A stretch of DNA of 64,000 nt from Formosa sp. Hel1_33_131 (GCA_949499105.1 CATEFX010000028.1:62001-126000), one strand, 5' to 3'; positions 34,428 through 44,910 are shown, counted from the stretch's first letter. Notes: a model not told the origin generated them from the letters alone. Made by a program: numbers and translations.

Positions 34428-34886
34428 ATGAAAAAACTAACGATATTAATTTATCTCGTCTTTATTTCGATACCACTATCGGCTCAACCGCATGAACGAA
34501 AAGAAATGAAAGAAAAGATAAAGACTATGAAAATTGCTTTCATCACTGAAAAATTAGATTTATCATCTAGTGAAGCTGAGAAGTTTTGGCCAATTTACAA
34601 TGCATTTGACAAGGCTCAAATGAAATTAAGACATGAAAAATTAAGAGCTATTAAAAACGAGTTGAAAGATCAAATCGACACCATTACTGATGAAGTAGCT
34701 CTAATTAAACTAAATGAATTACTCGCCGCTGAAGCTGAACTCAATGCGCTAAAACAAACATTTCATGTGAAATTAAAAAACGTAATTTCTTCAAAAAAAA
34801 TATTACTCTTAAAAATTTCTGAAGAAGGGTTTAATCGTCAAATGATGAAACGGTTGAGAAACCGACACAAAGATCAAAAACACTAA
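34428..34886 (+). CDS. Spy/CpxP-like periplasmic protein, putative sensor of ECF sigma system
   Basis: A 152-residue exported protein with a signal peptide (about 1-19, ending LSAQ) followed by mostly helical, charged sequence. The stretch FITEKLDLSSSEAEKFWPIYNAFD resembles the LTxxQ-type helices of Spy and CpxP, which bind unfolded proteins. Similar proteins after ECF sigma genes in Flavobacteria are annotated as sensors of ECF-type sigma factors, as I recall. It is last in the operon, 10 bases after the anti-sigma-like gene. Confidence 0.7.
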   Translation: MKKLTILIYLVFISIPLSAQPHERKEMKEKIKTMKIAFITEKLDLSSSEAEKFWPIYNAFDKAQMKLRHEKLRAIKNELKDQIDTITDEVALIKLNELLAAEAELNALKQTFHVKLKNVISSKKILLLKISEEGFNRQMMKRLRNRHKDQKH

Positions 34887-34905
34887 GCTAACTGCATGTT
34901 TCTTA

Positions 34906-35937
34906 TTATTCAAAAATAAGTTTAGAGATTCTACCTTTTCCGGCCGCATAAGCAACGCTATCATTGACAAAACGGAGGGTATAAAAACCTTCTTCGCTCA
35001 GCTGTTTCCATGATTCGCCCGAATCAGAACTGTAATCGATGCCTTCGAATCCAACCGCAACCAATCCTTTTGCATGTCTGTTTGGAGAAAATTGAACACA
35101 ACTTCGATACCCTGGAGTTTGATCTTGCGCTACCACTTCCCAAGTTTTTCCACCATTCCTCGTACGAATTTTATTGGAATGTTGATTTTTTGGTTTTGTA
35201 TAATCACCTCCGATCGCAAAGCCGTTTAACGCATCATAAAAATCAATAGAAAATATCCCTGTCGTTTCCTCGCCTTGAATGATTGGAGTTTCAAAAACAC
35301 TCCAACTTTTTCCTTTATCGGACGTATAGAACACACGACTCGAACGCCCTCCTGTGGCCACCCAAGCTTGATTTCCTACAATAGCGATATTCGTATCACT
35401 GGCGGCAAAAGCGGCTTCCCCTTCATTGGATGCCGGCAGCGACTCACAAGGTGTCTTTTGCCAGGTTTCTCCACCATCTCTCGTTGTTATTACACTCATA
35501 CAGCCATTGATGGGATCTCCAACCGCCATTCCTTCTTTTGAATTCCAAAAATGTAAGGCATCATAAAAAACATTCGGATGCGTTTCTTCATACACCAATA
35601 CATCGTCTTTAAACAACAGCGCGGGATTTCCGATGCTTAGGCTGAAAAACGTATCGTTTACTAAAGCAGAGGCTCGGAAATTTATCGGGTCAGTAGAGAC
35701 TCTATCGATTAAAACATCCTTTGTATCCACATCAATCGTATACCTGTTTCCAATAGAGGAAACCGCCATGAGTTTGTTATTATTAAATTCTATCGCTCTA
35801 ATATTGAGTAATGAATCTTCTAGAATCGTTTCAATTCTAACTCTAGAAAAAGGATCTGAAGTTGTTTTTAGAGACTGCTTACAACTCAAAAAAAGGAGTA
35901 TAACCACACCGATAGTTGTTGCGTATTTCATGATCAT
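34906..35937 (-). CDS. Ycf48/sortilin-like beta-propeller lipoprotein
   Basis: A 343-residue secreted protein with lipobox LFLSC (Cys at about residue 19). BNR/Asp-box turns recur: TTRDGGETWQK, TSDKGKSWSV, TRNGGKTWEV and SSDSGESWKQ, about 60 residues apart, which fits a six- or seven-bladed propeller like Ycf48 or sortilin. Relatives in Flavobacteria are often labelled oxidoreductase without evidence. Its role is unknown; protein binding at the cell envelope is likely. Either ATG 35937 or 35931 can start it. Confidence 0.85.
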   Translation of the reverse strand: MIMKYATTIGVVILLFLSCKQSLKTTSDPFSRVRIETILEDSLLNIRAIEFNNNKLMAVSSIGNRYTIDVDTKDVLIDRVSTDPINFRASALVNDTFFSLSIGNPALLFKDDVLVYEETHPNVFYDALHFWNSKEGMAVGDPINGCMSVITTRDGGETWQKTPCESLPASNEGEAAFAASDTNIAIVGNQAWVATGGRSSRVFYTSDKGKSWSVFETPIIQGEETTGIFSIDFYDALNGFAIGGDYTKPKNQHSNKIRTRNGGKTWEVVAQDQTPGYRSCVQFSPNRHAKGLVAVGFEGIDYSSDSGESWKQLSEEGFYTLRFVNDSVAYAAGKGRISKLIFE

Positions 35938-36001
35938 TTTAGTTTAAAATTGATGAAATTTCAATATACATATTATCTATTATAATTAGCATTTTTAAAC
36001 G

Positions 36002-36009
36002 TAACTTTG
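36002..36009 (+). promoter_or_regulatory. -7 box for RsmB-like methyltransferase gene
   Basis: TAACTTTG matches TAnnTTTG, 20 bases before the ATG at 36030. Confidence 0.45.
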
Positions 36010-36029
36010 CACCACTAATTAATACACCT

Positions 36030-37241
36030 ATGCGTTTACACAGAAATTTATGTTTTGCGGTCATTGATGGACTTTTACTCATCTTTAATGAAGGAGAATA
36101 TGCCGATAAAGTCATTCAGAAATTATTGAAACGTGATAAACGTTGGGGCAGTCGCGACCGTGGATTTGTAGCCGAAACTACTTACGATATCGTTCGATGG
36201 AAACGCTTGTATGCAGAAATCGCACTCATAAAAGAGCCTTTTAGCAGAGACGATGCTTGGCGTCTTTTTGCGGTATGGGCGACTTTAAAAGGCATTAAAC
36301 TTCCCGATTGGAAATATTTTGAAGGAACGCCATCTCGTAAAATTAAAGGGCGTTTTGATGAACTCTCCAAAGACCGTAAATTCCGTGAATCGGTTCCAGA
36401 TTGGATGGATGAATTGGGTGTTAAAGAATTAGGCGAAGCCAAATGGACCAAAGAATTAGCGATGCAAAACAAGCAAGCTGATGTGATTCTTAGAGTCAAT
36501 ACCTTAAAAACGTCGAAAGCCGATTTAAAACTAAAATTAGAATCGGAAGGCATTGAAACGATAGAAATTGAGGGCTACCCGTATGCGCTACAATTAAAAG
36601 AACGTGCCAATGTATTTACAACCGAAGCCTTTAAAAATGGTTGGTTCGAAGTTCAAGATGCATCCTCACAACTCGTTGCCGACTTTTTAGATGTAAAGCC
36701 AGGAATGAAAGTAGTGGATTGTTGTGCAGGTGCCGGCGGAAAAACCTTACACCTTTCTGCATTGACAGAAAATAAAGGGTCTGTGATAGCGATGGATATT
36801 TATGAAAGTAAATTGAAAAAATTAAAAATTAGAGCCCGTCGTGATGGCGCCCATAATATTGAAATGAGAGTGATTGATTCTACAAAACCAATCAAAAAAC
36901 TACACGGAAAAGCCGATCGATTATTGATTGACGCTCCTTGTTCTGGATTGGGTGTTTTAAGACGAAACCCCGATTCAAAATGGAAACTAGAACCCGAGTT
37001 TATCGATCGAATTCGACAAACCCAACAAGAGGTATTGCAGCAATACTCGAAAATGGTAAAACCAACTGGGAAAATGGTCTATGCGACTTGCTCTGTGTTG
37101 CCGTCTGAAAATGAAACTCAAATTAAAACCTTTTTAAAGTCGGAAGCGGGTGCTGATTTTTCGTTCATAAAAGATAAAAAAATATTAGCCCACGAAACTG
37201 GATATGATGGTTTCTATATGGCATTACTTGAAAAGAAATAA
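36030..37241 (+). CDS. RsmB/NOP family RNA m5C methyltransferase
   Basis: A 403-residue SAM-dependent enzyme that methylates C5 of a cytosine in rRNA or tRNA. The SAM-binding motif is VVDCCAGAGGKTLHLSAL, and the two catalytic cysteines lie in DAPCSGLGVLRRNPDSKW and YATCSVLPSENE. An N-terminal region (about 1-140) resembles the NusB-like and ferredoxin-like parts of RsmB but is divergent, so the target base is not certain. It is transcribed alone or with the endonuclease gene 32 bases downstream. Confidence 0.92.
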   Translation: MRLHRNLCFAVIDGLLLIFNEGEYADKVIQKLLKRDKRWGSRDRGFVAETTYDIVRWKRLYAEIALIKEPFSRDDAWRLFAVWATLKGIKLPDWKYFEGTPSRKIKGRFDELSKDRKFRESVPDWMDELGVKELGEAKWTKELAMQNKQADVILRVNTLKTSKADLKLKLESEGIETIEIEGYPYALQLKERANVFTTEAFKNGWFEVQDASSQLVADFLDVKPGMKVVDCCAGAGGKTLHLSALTENKGSVIAMDIYESKLKKLKIRARRDGAHNIEMRVIDSTKPIKKLHGKADRLLIDAPCSGLGVLRRNPDSKWKLEPEFIDRIRQTQQEVLQQYSKMVKPTGKMVYATCSVLPSENETQIKTFLKSEAGADFSFIKDKKILAHETGYDGFYMALLEKK

Positions 37242-37273
37242 ACCAATTATTTTTAAATTTAAGATATTATTTT

Positions 37274-39136
37274 ATGAAGCAGATATACATTCTGGCTGTA
37301 CTTATTTCGAGTCTTTCTTACGGACAAATTCCAACTAATTATTATGATTCCGCAGAGGGATTAACGGGATTTGCTTTAAAAACCAAATTAAAATCAATTG
37401 TTTCTAACGGACACCAAACTAGATCCTATGGACAGTTATACGATGGAAGTGGAATAAGTGGTTCTAACGGCTATGAAGACACACATACGGACGAAGCGGT
37501 ATCATCTGGAGAAAACTATGAAAATGATGGGACCATTTTAGACATGTATTCCGAAAACCCATCAGGATCAGATCCGTATAATTATAACCACGGTAGTAAT
37601 AATTGTGGGAATTATAGTTCGGAGGGAGATTGCTACAATAGAGAGCACCTCGTCCCACAGTCGTCTTTTAATAGTGCATCACCCATGAAAAGTGATATTC
37701 ATCACGTCGTTCCATCCGATGGACGTGTAAATGGTTATAGAGGCTCCTATCCGTTTGGAAATGTTAATACTCCAAGTTGGACTTCATTAAATGGCTCTAA
37801 AAGAGGCACAAGTGCGATGTCTGGTTATAATGGAACTGTGTTTGAACCCATAGACGAATTTAAAGGCGATATTGCGAGAGCTGTTTTGTATTTCGCGGTT
37901 CGTTATGAAGACACTATCGATGGATATACAAGCTTTGATATGTTTAACGGCACAAATGACGAAGTATTTTATCCTTGGGCCATTGCCGTTTTATTAGATT
38001 GGCATACTAATGTGGATCCTGTTGACCAACGTGAACGGAATCGAAATGTGGCGGCTTATGCATTTCAAAACAATGCAAATCCTTTTGTAGATCATCCAGA
38101 ATATGCATCTATGATTTGGAATCCTGTAACGGACAATGAAGCCCCAACCGCAGCAACTAACCTTGTCGCATCCAACCCAACTGGGAATTCTGTTGTTTTG
38201 AACTGGACTGCTGGAACGGATAACATCGCGGTTACATCATATGATGTTTATAAGGACGGCAGTATAACAACAAGTTCATCAAACACGAGTATTACAGTGA
38301 CTGGGTTAGCACCAAATACCGAATACTGTTTTACCGTCTATTCGAAAGATGGAAGCCAAAACACCTCCCCTGTGAGTAATGAAAGTTGCATGACAACTTT
38401 GGAAGGAAACACGTCGAGTAATGACCTATTCATCTCTGAATATGTAGAAGGTCTTAGTTATAATAAAGCGATAGAAATTGCAAATTTCACTGGGAGTTCA
38501 ATAAACCTTAGTAACTACTCCATTGCAAGAGACCGAAACGGTTCAGGAGAATTTAATCCAGTCTTGCCATTAACTGGCACACTAGAATCTGGTAATGTAC
38601 ATGTGATTGCGAATACGCAAGCATATCAAGAAACACTAGACCGTTCGAATCAAACTTCTGATACAGATGCGATATCATTTAACGGAAATGATCCCGTCGG
38701 ATTATTTAAAAATGGGGTCCTCATCGATTTTTTTGGAGAAATTGGCGGTGCGGATGATTTTAAAAACAAAACATTTCGGAGAAAAGCAGCTGTGAACGGA
38801 CCAACCACCACTTTTAATTTAGCGGGTGAATGGGACGAATATGAAACTGATACTGTTACAGATTTAGGAACGCATACTCTATCCGTTAGCGTGAATGTAT
38901 TGAACGAAACTAATGTTACGCTTTATCCAAATCCGGTGCAATCAAATGAACTATATTTTAACTCAAGCCCCCCTTTAAACGTTGAAATTTACGATATCAC
39001 TGGTAAATTAATTTTAAGTAAAAATTTAAAAAACAGTTCTAAGTCGATAGAAATCTCCGATTTAAACTCTGGGTTATACATCGTGAAAATGACCAATGAT
39101 TTTGGAGTGCAGGTCAAAAAACTCATCCGCCAATAA
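37274..39136 (+). CDS. Secreted endonuclease I with FN3, lamin-tail and T9SS domains
   Basis: A 620-residue exported nuclease. The signal peptide (about 1-17) is followed by an EndA/NucM-type His-Me finger domain at about 30-285, with NREHLVPQSSF and DIHHVVPSDGRVNGYRG holding the catalytic His and metal-binding Asn. A fibronectin type III domain follows at about 290-378, a lamin-tail-like domain at about 385-545 (LFISEYVEGLSYNKAIEIAN) and a T9SS type A domain at about 550-620. It should degrade extracellular DNA or RNA for nutrients. Confidence 0.92.
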   Translation: MKQIYILAVLISSLSYGQIPTNYYDSAEGLTGFALKTKLKSIVSNGHQTRSYGQLYDGSGISGSNGYEDTHTDEAVSSGENYENDGTILDMYSENPSGSDPYNYNHGSNNCGNYSSEGDCYNREHLVPQSSFNSASPMKSDIHHVVPSDGRVNGYRGSYPFGNVNTPSWTSLNGSKRGTSAMSGYNGTVFEPIDEFKGDIARAVLYFAVRYEDTIDGYTSFDMFNGTNDEVFYPWAIAVLLDWHTNVDPVDQRERNRNVAAYAFQNNANPFVDHPEYASMIWNPVTDNEAPTAATNLVASNPTGNSVVLNWTAGTDNIAVTSYDVYKDGSITTSSSNTSITVTGLAPNTEYCFTVYSKDGSQNTSPVSNESCMTTLEGNTSSNDLFISEYVEGLSYNKAIEIANFTGSSINLSNYSIARDRNGSGEFNPVLPLTGTLESGNVHVIANTQAYQETLDRSNQTSDTDAISFNGNDPVGLFKNGVLIDFFGEIGGADDFKNKTFRRKAAVNGPTTTFNLAGEWDEYETDTVTDLGTHTLSVSVNVLNETNVTLYPNPVQSNELYFNSSPPLNVEIYDITGKLILSKNLKNSSKSIEISDLNSGLYIVKMTNDFGVQVKKLIRQ

Positions 39137-39241
39137 GCCCTCATTTTCAAAGTTATTAAAGTGATTTTTTAGATGTTTAAAACTCGTGAATAACTCCGAA
39201 AAATAGAGGTTAAAATAGTTTAAAAATTCTCTGGAAAATCA

Positions 39242-39249
39242 TAAATTTG
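39242..39249 (+). promoter_or_regulatory. -7 box for purL
   Basis: TAAATTTG matches TAnnTTTG, 31 bases before the ATG at 39281. Confidence 0.45.
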
Positions 39250-39280
39250 TGGGGATCGAATAATATTCAAACCTAAACGA

Positions 39281-42200
39281 ATGATTCATTTTTTTGGAAG
39301 CCTTGACACAAAGGTTTTTGCCGTTCAAACAGTAAATAATTTATCCAACAATACAATCACCAAATTACAATGGCTTTTTGGTGACCAACCAAAGATTGAA
39401 CTCCAAACGCTCGATTCAACTTATGTAGGTCCACGCGCAGCAATGATTACGCCTTGGAGTACAAACGCCGTCGAAATTACCCAAAACATGGGCATTGAAG
39501 GTATTATTCGAATTGAAGAATTTCAGGAAATTGAAGCTGATTTTTCGGGTTTTGACCCTATGATTTCTGAGAAATTTGAAAGTTTACATCAACAGAGTTT
39601 TGATATTGACATCACTCCAGAACCAATCTTAAACATCAGTGATATTGCAGCCTATAACGATCAAGAAGGATTGTCTTTAAATGCGGATGAAGTTGAGTAT
39701 CTGAACCAAGTCAGTGAAAAAATTGGACGCCCCCTCACCGACTCGGAAGTCTTTGGGTTTTCGCAAGTCAATTCGGAGCATTGCCGACATAAAATATTTA
39801 ATGGAACGTTTATTATTGACGGGGAAGAGAAACCAACCTCACTTTTCAAACTCATCAAAGAAACGTCCAAACAACACCCCAATACAATTGTATCGGCTTA
39901 CAAAGATAACGTCGCTTTTATTAAAGGGCCTGTTGTCGAACAATTTGCGCCTAAAAGCGCTGATAAACCCGATTTTTATACCACAGAAAATTATGAATCT
40001 GTGATCTCCATTAAGGCAGAAACTCATAATTTCCCAACCACTGTTGAACCCTTTAATGGGGCTGCGACAGGCTCTGGAGGTGAAATTAGAGACCGTCTTG
40101 CTGGTGGCAAAGGCTCCTTGCCATTGGCTGGAACTGCGGTTTATATGACCTCTTACTCACGATTAAATGAAAATCGCCCATGGGAAGCTGGATTTAAAGA
40201 ACGGAACTGGCTCTATCAAACGCCCATGGATATTTTGATTAAAGCCTCCAACGGTGCTTCTGATTTTGGAAATAAATTTGGGCAGCCCCTCATTTGTGGT
40301 TCAGTCCTTACTTTTGAACACCAAGAAGATGCCCAACGCCTCGGTTTTGACAAAGTCATTATGCAAGCGGGAGGCATTGGATATGGAAAAGCCGATCAGG
40401 CCTTAAAAGATACTCCAGAAAAAGGCGATAAAATTGTCATTTTAGGCGGTGAAAACTACCGCATTGGAATGGGAGGCGCTGCCGTGTCATCGGCTGATAC
40501 AGGTGCGTTTTCTAGTGGGATTGAACTGAATGCTGTGCAACGTTCTAATCCTGAAATGCAAAAACGTGCTGCAAACGCCGTCCGTGGCATGATCGAAAGT
40601 CCAGAAAATTTTATTGTATCTATTCATGACCATGGTGCAGGTGGACATCTCAACTGCCTATCTGAACTGGTCGAAGATACTGGTGGACATATCGATTTAG
40701 ATCAGCTTCCAATTGGGGACCCTACCCTCTCAAATAAAGAATTAATTGGCAACGAGTCTCAAGAACGGATGGGACTTGTCATCTCTGAAAAACATATAGA
40801 CACCTTACAGCATATTGCCGACAGAGAACGCTCGCCAATGTATACGGTTGGGGACGTGACAGGTGACCACCGTTTTGTGTTTGAATCAAAATCTACGGGT
40901 AATACGCCTATGGATTTTAATTTAGAAGACATGTTTGGAAGCTCTCCAAAAACAGTTTTAGAAGATCAAACAATCGTCCGAAATTATGACGCTATTTCTT
41001 ACGAGCCTTCCATGTTTCAACACTATCTTGAAGACGTTTTAAAGCTTGAATCTGTCGGTTGTAAAGATTGGCTGACCAATAAAGTCGATCGATGTGTCGG
41101 TGGAAAAGTCGCCAAACAACAGTGTGTAGGGCCTTTACAACTGCCCTTAAACAATGTCGGAGTGATGGCCTTAGATTACACAAGTCAAGAAGGGATTGCG
41201 ACCTCCATTGGACATGCGCCTATTGCGGCACTTATAGACCCCAAAGCGGGTAGCCGAGTGGCGATCACCGAAGCACTGACCAATATAATTTGGGCGCCAT
41301 TAAAAGACGGATTACAAAGTGTGTCACTCTCTGCTAACTGGATGTGGCCCTGTAAAAACGAAGGCGAAGATGCGCGTTTATACAAGGCTGTTGAAGCGAT
41401 TTCTGAATTTGCAATTGACTTAGGAATTAACGTCCCAACAGGAAAAGATTCACTCTCAATGAAACAAAAATATCCTGAGGGCGATGTGGTATCTCCAGGA
41501 ACAGTTATTATTACGGCGGCAGGAAACTGTAACGCCATTTCTAAAGTGGTTGAACCCGTATTTAAACACAATGCAGGCCCTATTTATTACATTAATATTT
41601 CTCAGGATGCTTATAAATTAGGCGGCAGTGCATTGGGACAAGTTTTAAATAAAATTGGAGCTGAGGCTCCCAATGTTCAAAGTGCGACCTATGTAAAAAC
41701 TGTTTTTAATACGCTTCAGGAGTTGATTCAAAATAACAAGATTGTAGCGGGTCATGATGTCGCTTCTGGTGGTTTGATTACGACCTTGTTAGAACTCTGT
41801 TTTTCGGATCCTAGTTTAGGGGCTGACTTGGATTTAAGTACGCTCAATGAAGCCGACAGTATTAAACTCTTGTTCGCTGAAAACTCCGGAATTGTATTTC
41901 AGAGCTCGGATGCGTCCGTAGAAGCCGAACTTTCTAAAGTGGGGATTGAATTTCACACGATTGGAAACGTTAACAATCACCCTGTTTTAAACATTAAAAA
42001 CACAGCAGACACTTATTCATTAAATGTTAGTGAGTTAAGAGATGTGTGGTATGAAACTTCGGTCCTACTCGATCAAAAACAAACGGCGAATGGATTGGCA
42101 AATACTCGATTTGACAGCTATAAAAACCAACCGCTAGACTTCAAATTTCCGCCACAATTCACAGGGAAATTACCGATAATAAATCTGGCCAACAAACCAA

Positions 42201-42943
42201 AAGCAGCCATTATCCGAGAAAAAGGAAGTAATTCTGAACGTGAAATGGCAAATGCCATGTACTTGGCAGGATTTGATGTGAAGGATGTTCACATGACCGA
42301 TTTGATTTCGGGTCGTGAAACACTTGAAGACATTCAATTTATAGGGGCTGTTGGTGGCTTTAGTAATAGTGATGTTTTGGGCTCTGCCAAAGGTTGGGCT
42401 GGCGCATTTAAATACAATGAAAAAGCACAATTAGCGCTCAAAAAATTCTTTGATCGTTCAGATACACTATCTATTGGAATCTGTAATGGGTGTCAACTTT
42501 GGATGGAACTAGATCTAGTGAATCCAGAGCATGCCGAACACGGAAAATTGACCTACAACGATTCAAAAAAACATGAAAGTGCCTTTACATCAGTAAAAAT
42601 TCAAAAAAACAATTCGGTGATGCTTTCATCATTAGAAGGATCAACTTTAGGGGTTTGGATTTCACATGGCGAAGGGAAATTTGTGCTGCCTTACGAAGAA
42701 TCTCAATATCATATTGTAGGTAAATATGCGTATGAGGCCTATCCACACAACCCGAATGGATCTGACTTTAATACGGCCATGATGTGTGACCCTACTGGGC
42801 GTCACTTGGTAACAATGCCGCATATTGAACGGTCTACATTTCAATGGAATTGGGCTCATTATCCAGAGAATCGATCCGATGAAGTGTCGCCATGGCTCGA
42901 AGCTTTTGTGAATGCAAAACAATGGTTAGAAGCCTTGAAATAA
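39281..42943 (+). CDS. purL: Phosphoribosylformylglycinamidine synthase, large single-chain form
   Basis: A 1220-residue enzyme converting FGAR to FGAM with glutamine and ATP in purine synthesis. It is the long form that fuses the synthase and glutaminase, as in Proteobacteria and eukaryotes, not the PurS/PurQ/PurL split. Seen are FSQVNSEHCRHKIFNG, the ATP-binding KAETHNFPTTVEPFNGAATGSGGEIRDR, and a C-terminal glutaminase (from about 970) with nucleophile C1071 in GICNGCQLWMEL. It is transcribed alone; no PurR-like site was recognised. Confidence 0.96.
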   Translation: MIHFFGSLDTKVFAVQTVNNLSNNTITKLQWLFGDQPKIELQTLDSTYVGPRAAMITPWSTNAVEITQNMGIEGIIRIEEFQEIEADFSGFDPMISEKFESLHQQSFDIDITPEPILNISDIAAYNDQEGLSLNADEVEYLNQVSEKIGRPLTDSEVFGFSQVNSEHCRHKIFNGTFIIDGEEKPTSLFKLIKETSKQHPNTIVSAYKDNVAFIKGPVVEQFAPKSADKPDFYTTENYESVISIKAETHNFPTTVEPFNGAATGSGGEIRDRLAGGKGSLPLAGTAVYMTSYSRLNENRPWEAGFKERNWLYQTPMDILIKASNGASDFGNKFGQPLICGSVLTFEHQEDAQRLGFDKVIMQAGGIGYGKADQALKDTPEKGDKIVILGGENYRIGMGGAAVSSADTGAFSSGIELNAVQRSNPEMQKRAANAVRGMIESPENFIVSIHDHGAGGHLNCLSELVEDTGGHIDLDQLPIGDPTLSNKELIGNESQERMGLVISEKHIDTLQHIADRERSPMYTVGDVTGDHRFVFESKSTGNTPMDFNLEDMFGSSPKTVLEDQTIVRNYDAISYEPSMFQHYLEDVLKLESVGCKDWLTNKVDRCVGGKVAKQQCVGPLQLPLNNVGVMALDYTSQEGIATSIGHAPIAALIDPKAGSRVAITEALTNIIWAPLKDGLQSVSLSANWMWPCKNEGEDARLYKAVEAISEFAIDLGINVPTGKDSLSMKQKYPEGDVVSPGTVIITAAGNCNAISKVVEPVFKHNAGPIYYINISQDAYKLGGSALGQVLNKIGAEAPNVQSATYVKTVFNTLQELIQNNKIVAGHDVASGGLITTLLELCFSDPSLGADLDLSTLNEADSIKLLFAENSGIVFQSSDASVEAELSKVGIEFHTIGNVNNHPVLNIKNTADTYSLNVSELRDVWYETSVLLDQKQTANGLANTRFDSYKNQPLDFKFPPQFTGKLPIINLANKPKAAIIREKGSNSEREMANAMYLAGFDVKDVHMTDLISGRETLEDIQFIGAVGGFSNSDVLGSAKGWAGAFKYNEKAQLALKKFFDRSDTLSIGICNGCQLWMELDLVNPEHAEHGKLTYNDSKKHESAFTSVKIQKNNSVMLSSLEGSTLGVWISHGEGKFVLPYEESQYHIVGKYAYEAYPHNPNGSDFNTAMMCDPTGRHLVTMPHIERSTFQWNWAHYPENRSDEVSPWLEAFVNAKQWLEALK

Positions 42944-43058
42944 TAGCGTATCTTTATTAAAAATATTCTTGTTTTGCAGATTCTGTTTTTAAAAGGTTGA
43001 TTTTTGATACTCTTCTAAAAATTAGTACTTTGCAATAGTTCAATCTTATCACAATTCA

Positions 43059-44834
43059 ATGAAACCAATTACACGACTTTTTGACTTTGCGCATTACCAA
43101 TTAGAAACACATAATTTAGAGGCTGCTTTGATCTCTAAAAAAGATGGTGATTGGGTAAAAACATCTACAAAAGACTATCTGGATAAAGCCAATGCTCTCA
43201 GTAGAGCATTGCTCAAAATGGGGATTCAAAAAAATGATAAAATTGCGATTATATCTACAACCAACCGTACTGAATGGTGTATTGTGGATGTTGGAGTGCT
43301 TCAAGTTGGGGCGCAAAATATTCCGATTTATCCAACGATATCATCTGATGATTATGAGTATGTTTTAAATCATAGTGAAGCCGTCTATTGTTTTGTGTCG
43401 GATGAAGACGTTTACACTAAAGTTTTAAAAGTAAAAGACAACACAAAATTGAAAGAGGTTTTTAGTTTTGATGAAATTAAAGGCTGTAAGAATTATACTG
43501 AATTATTGGAACTCGGTGCCGATGAAAATACACAACCCGAAGTGGAAACTCGAAAGTCAGAAGTGATTCCTGCCGATTTAGCCACCATTATTTATACATC
43601 AGGAACGACCGGAAAACCTAAAGGCGTGATGTTAACGCATTTCAATATTGTAGAAAATGTATTGGCGAGTATGCCACGATTGCCCTTAATGGAAGGCACC
43701 AATAGAGTCCTTAGTTTTTTACCCTTATGTCATATTTTCGAACGCGTATTAATCTATATTTATCAACACGCAGGCGTTGGTATTTATTTTGCTGAAAGTA
43801 TCGAGAAGATTGGTGAAAATGCACAAGAGATCAAGCCAAACCTCATGAGTGTAGTGCCTCGATTATTAGAAAAAGTTTTTAATAAAATAAATGCCAAAGG
43901 CAGCGAATTAACAGGGATTAAAAGAGCCTTATTTTTCTGGGCCATCAAACTTGGTGAACGTTATGAACCGTACCAAGCCAATGGGTTTTGGTATGAATTT
44001 CAATTAAAAATTGCACGAAAACTAATCTTTAGTAAATGGAAAGCTGCCTTTGGTGGCGAGTTACACACCATGGTTTCAGGGAGTGCAGCGCTACACCCGC
44101 GATTAGCACGTATTTTTTGTGCGTCGGGAATGATGATTATGGAAGGTTATGGCCTTACAGAGACCTCTCCTGTTGTTTCTGTTGGAATGCATGCCGATCA
44201 TCATTTCAAAATTGGAACCGTCGGTAAACCCATTTCCAATGTAGAAGTCAAAATTGCAGAGGATGGCGAAATTTTAATTAAAGGGCCCAACGTGATGAAA
44301 GGCTACTTTAAAGATCCTGAAAAAACCGCGGAAGTGATGAGTGGTGACTATTTTCACACCGGAGATAAAGGCGAAATTGATCCCGATGGTTTTATTAAAA
44401 TCACGGGGCGTAAAAAAGAAATGTTTAAAACCTCTGGGGGGAAATACATCATTCCAACCCTTATTGAAAATGATTTAAAAGAATCTAACTTTATCGAACA
44501 AGTGATGGTGATTGGCGAAAATCAGAAAATGCCAGCCGCTTTAATTCAGCTTAATTTTGAATTTATTCAAGAGTGGATTGAGCGTAAAAAAATAGACTTA
44601 GAACCAACACCAGAAGCCATTTGTGCTTCAGACATTATTATTGAACGCATACAGAAAGAGGTCAGTAAATCCAACCAAGGCTTTGGTAAATGGGAACAAA
44701 TCAAACGATTTGAACTCACTCCAGACGTGTGGTGTATTGAAGGCGGCCACCTCACCCCGACGATGAAAATGAAACGAAGTGTCATTTATGATCTCTATAA
44801 AGACTTGGTTTCTAAAATTTATACCGACGTTTAA
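43059..44834 (+). CDS. Long-chain acyl-CoA synthetase (AMP-forming)
   Basis: A 591-residue ligase that activates fatty acids with ATP and CoA. The AMP-binding P-loop is IIYTSGTTGKPKGVMLTH, with GYGLTETSPV, the hinge-region YFHTGDKGEIDPDGFIKITGRKKEMFKTSGGKYI and the C-terminal lysine domain. The long-chain class is suggested by LPLCHIFERV and the overall layout like FadD15/ACSL. It lies 115 bases after purL with its own likely promoter, and is followed by a terminator. Confidence 0.92.
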   Translation: MKPITRLFDFAHYQLETHNLEAALISKKDGDWVKTSTKDYLDKANALSRALLKMGIQKNDKIAIISTTNRTEWCIVDVGVLQVGAQNIPIYPTISSDDYEYVLNHSEAVYCFVSDEDVYTKVLKVKDNTKLKEVFSFDEIKGCKNYTELLELGADENTQPEVETRKSEVIPADLATIIYTSGTTGKPKGVMLTHFNIVENVLASMPRLPLMEGTNRVLSFLPLCHIFERVLIYIYQHAGVGIYFAESIEKIGENAQEIKPNLMSVVPRLLEKVFNKINAKGSELTGIKRALFFWAIKLGERYEPYQANGFWYEFQLKIARKLIFSKWKAAFGGELHTMVSGSAALHPRLARIFCASGMMIMEGYGLTETSPVVSVGMHADHHFKIGTVGKPISNVEVKIAEDGEILIKGPNVMKGYFKDPEKTAEVMSGDYFHTGDKGEIDPDGFIKITGRKKEMFKTSGGKYIIPTLIENDLKESNFIEQVMVIGENQKMPAALIQLNFEFIQEWIERKKIDLEPTPEAICASDIIIERIQKEVSKSNQGFGKWEQIKRFELTPDVWCIEGGHLTPTMKMKRSVIYDLYKDLVSKIYTDV

Positions 44835-44874
44835 ATTTAATTTTTAAGCCGCTATCATAGCGCAACAAACTGTT

Positions 44875-44910
44875 AAAATCACGTATATCTTTGGAGGTTC
44901 GTGATTTTTT
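44875..44910 (+). terminator. Terminator after acyl-CoA synthetase gene
   Basis: AAATCACG (44876-44883) pairs with CGTGATTT (44900-44907), followed by a run of T, about 40 bases past the stop codon. The loop of 16 bases is long. Confidence 0.6.

Noticed and set aside
44850-44862. CGCTAT-C-ATAGCG palindrome after the acyl-CoA synthetase gene
   Set aside because: A one-base loop cannot form a normal hairpin and no T run follows; the nearby AAATCACG stem is a better terminator.
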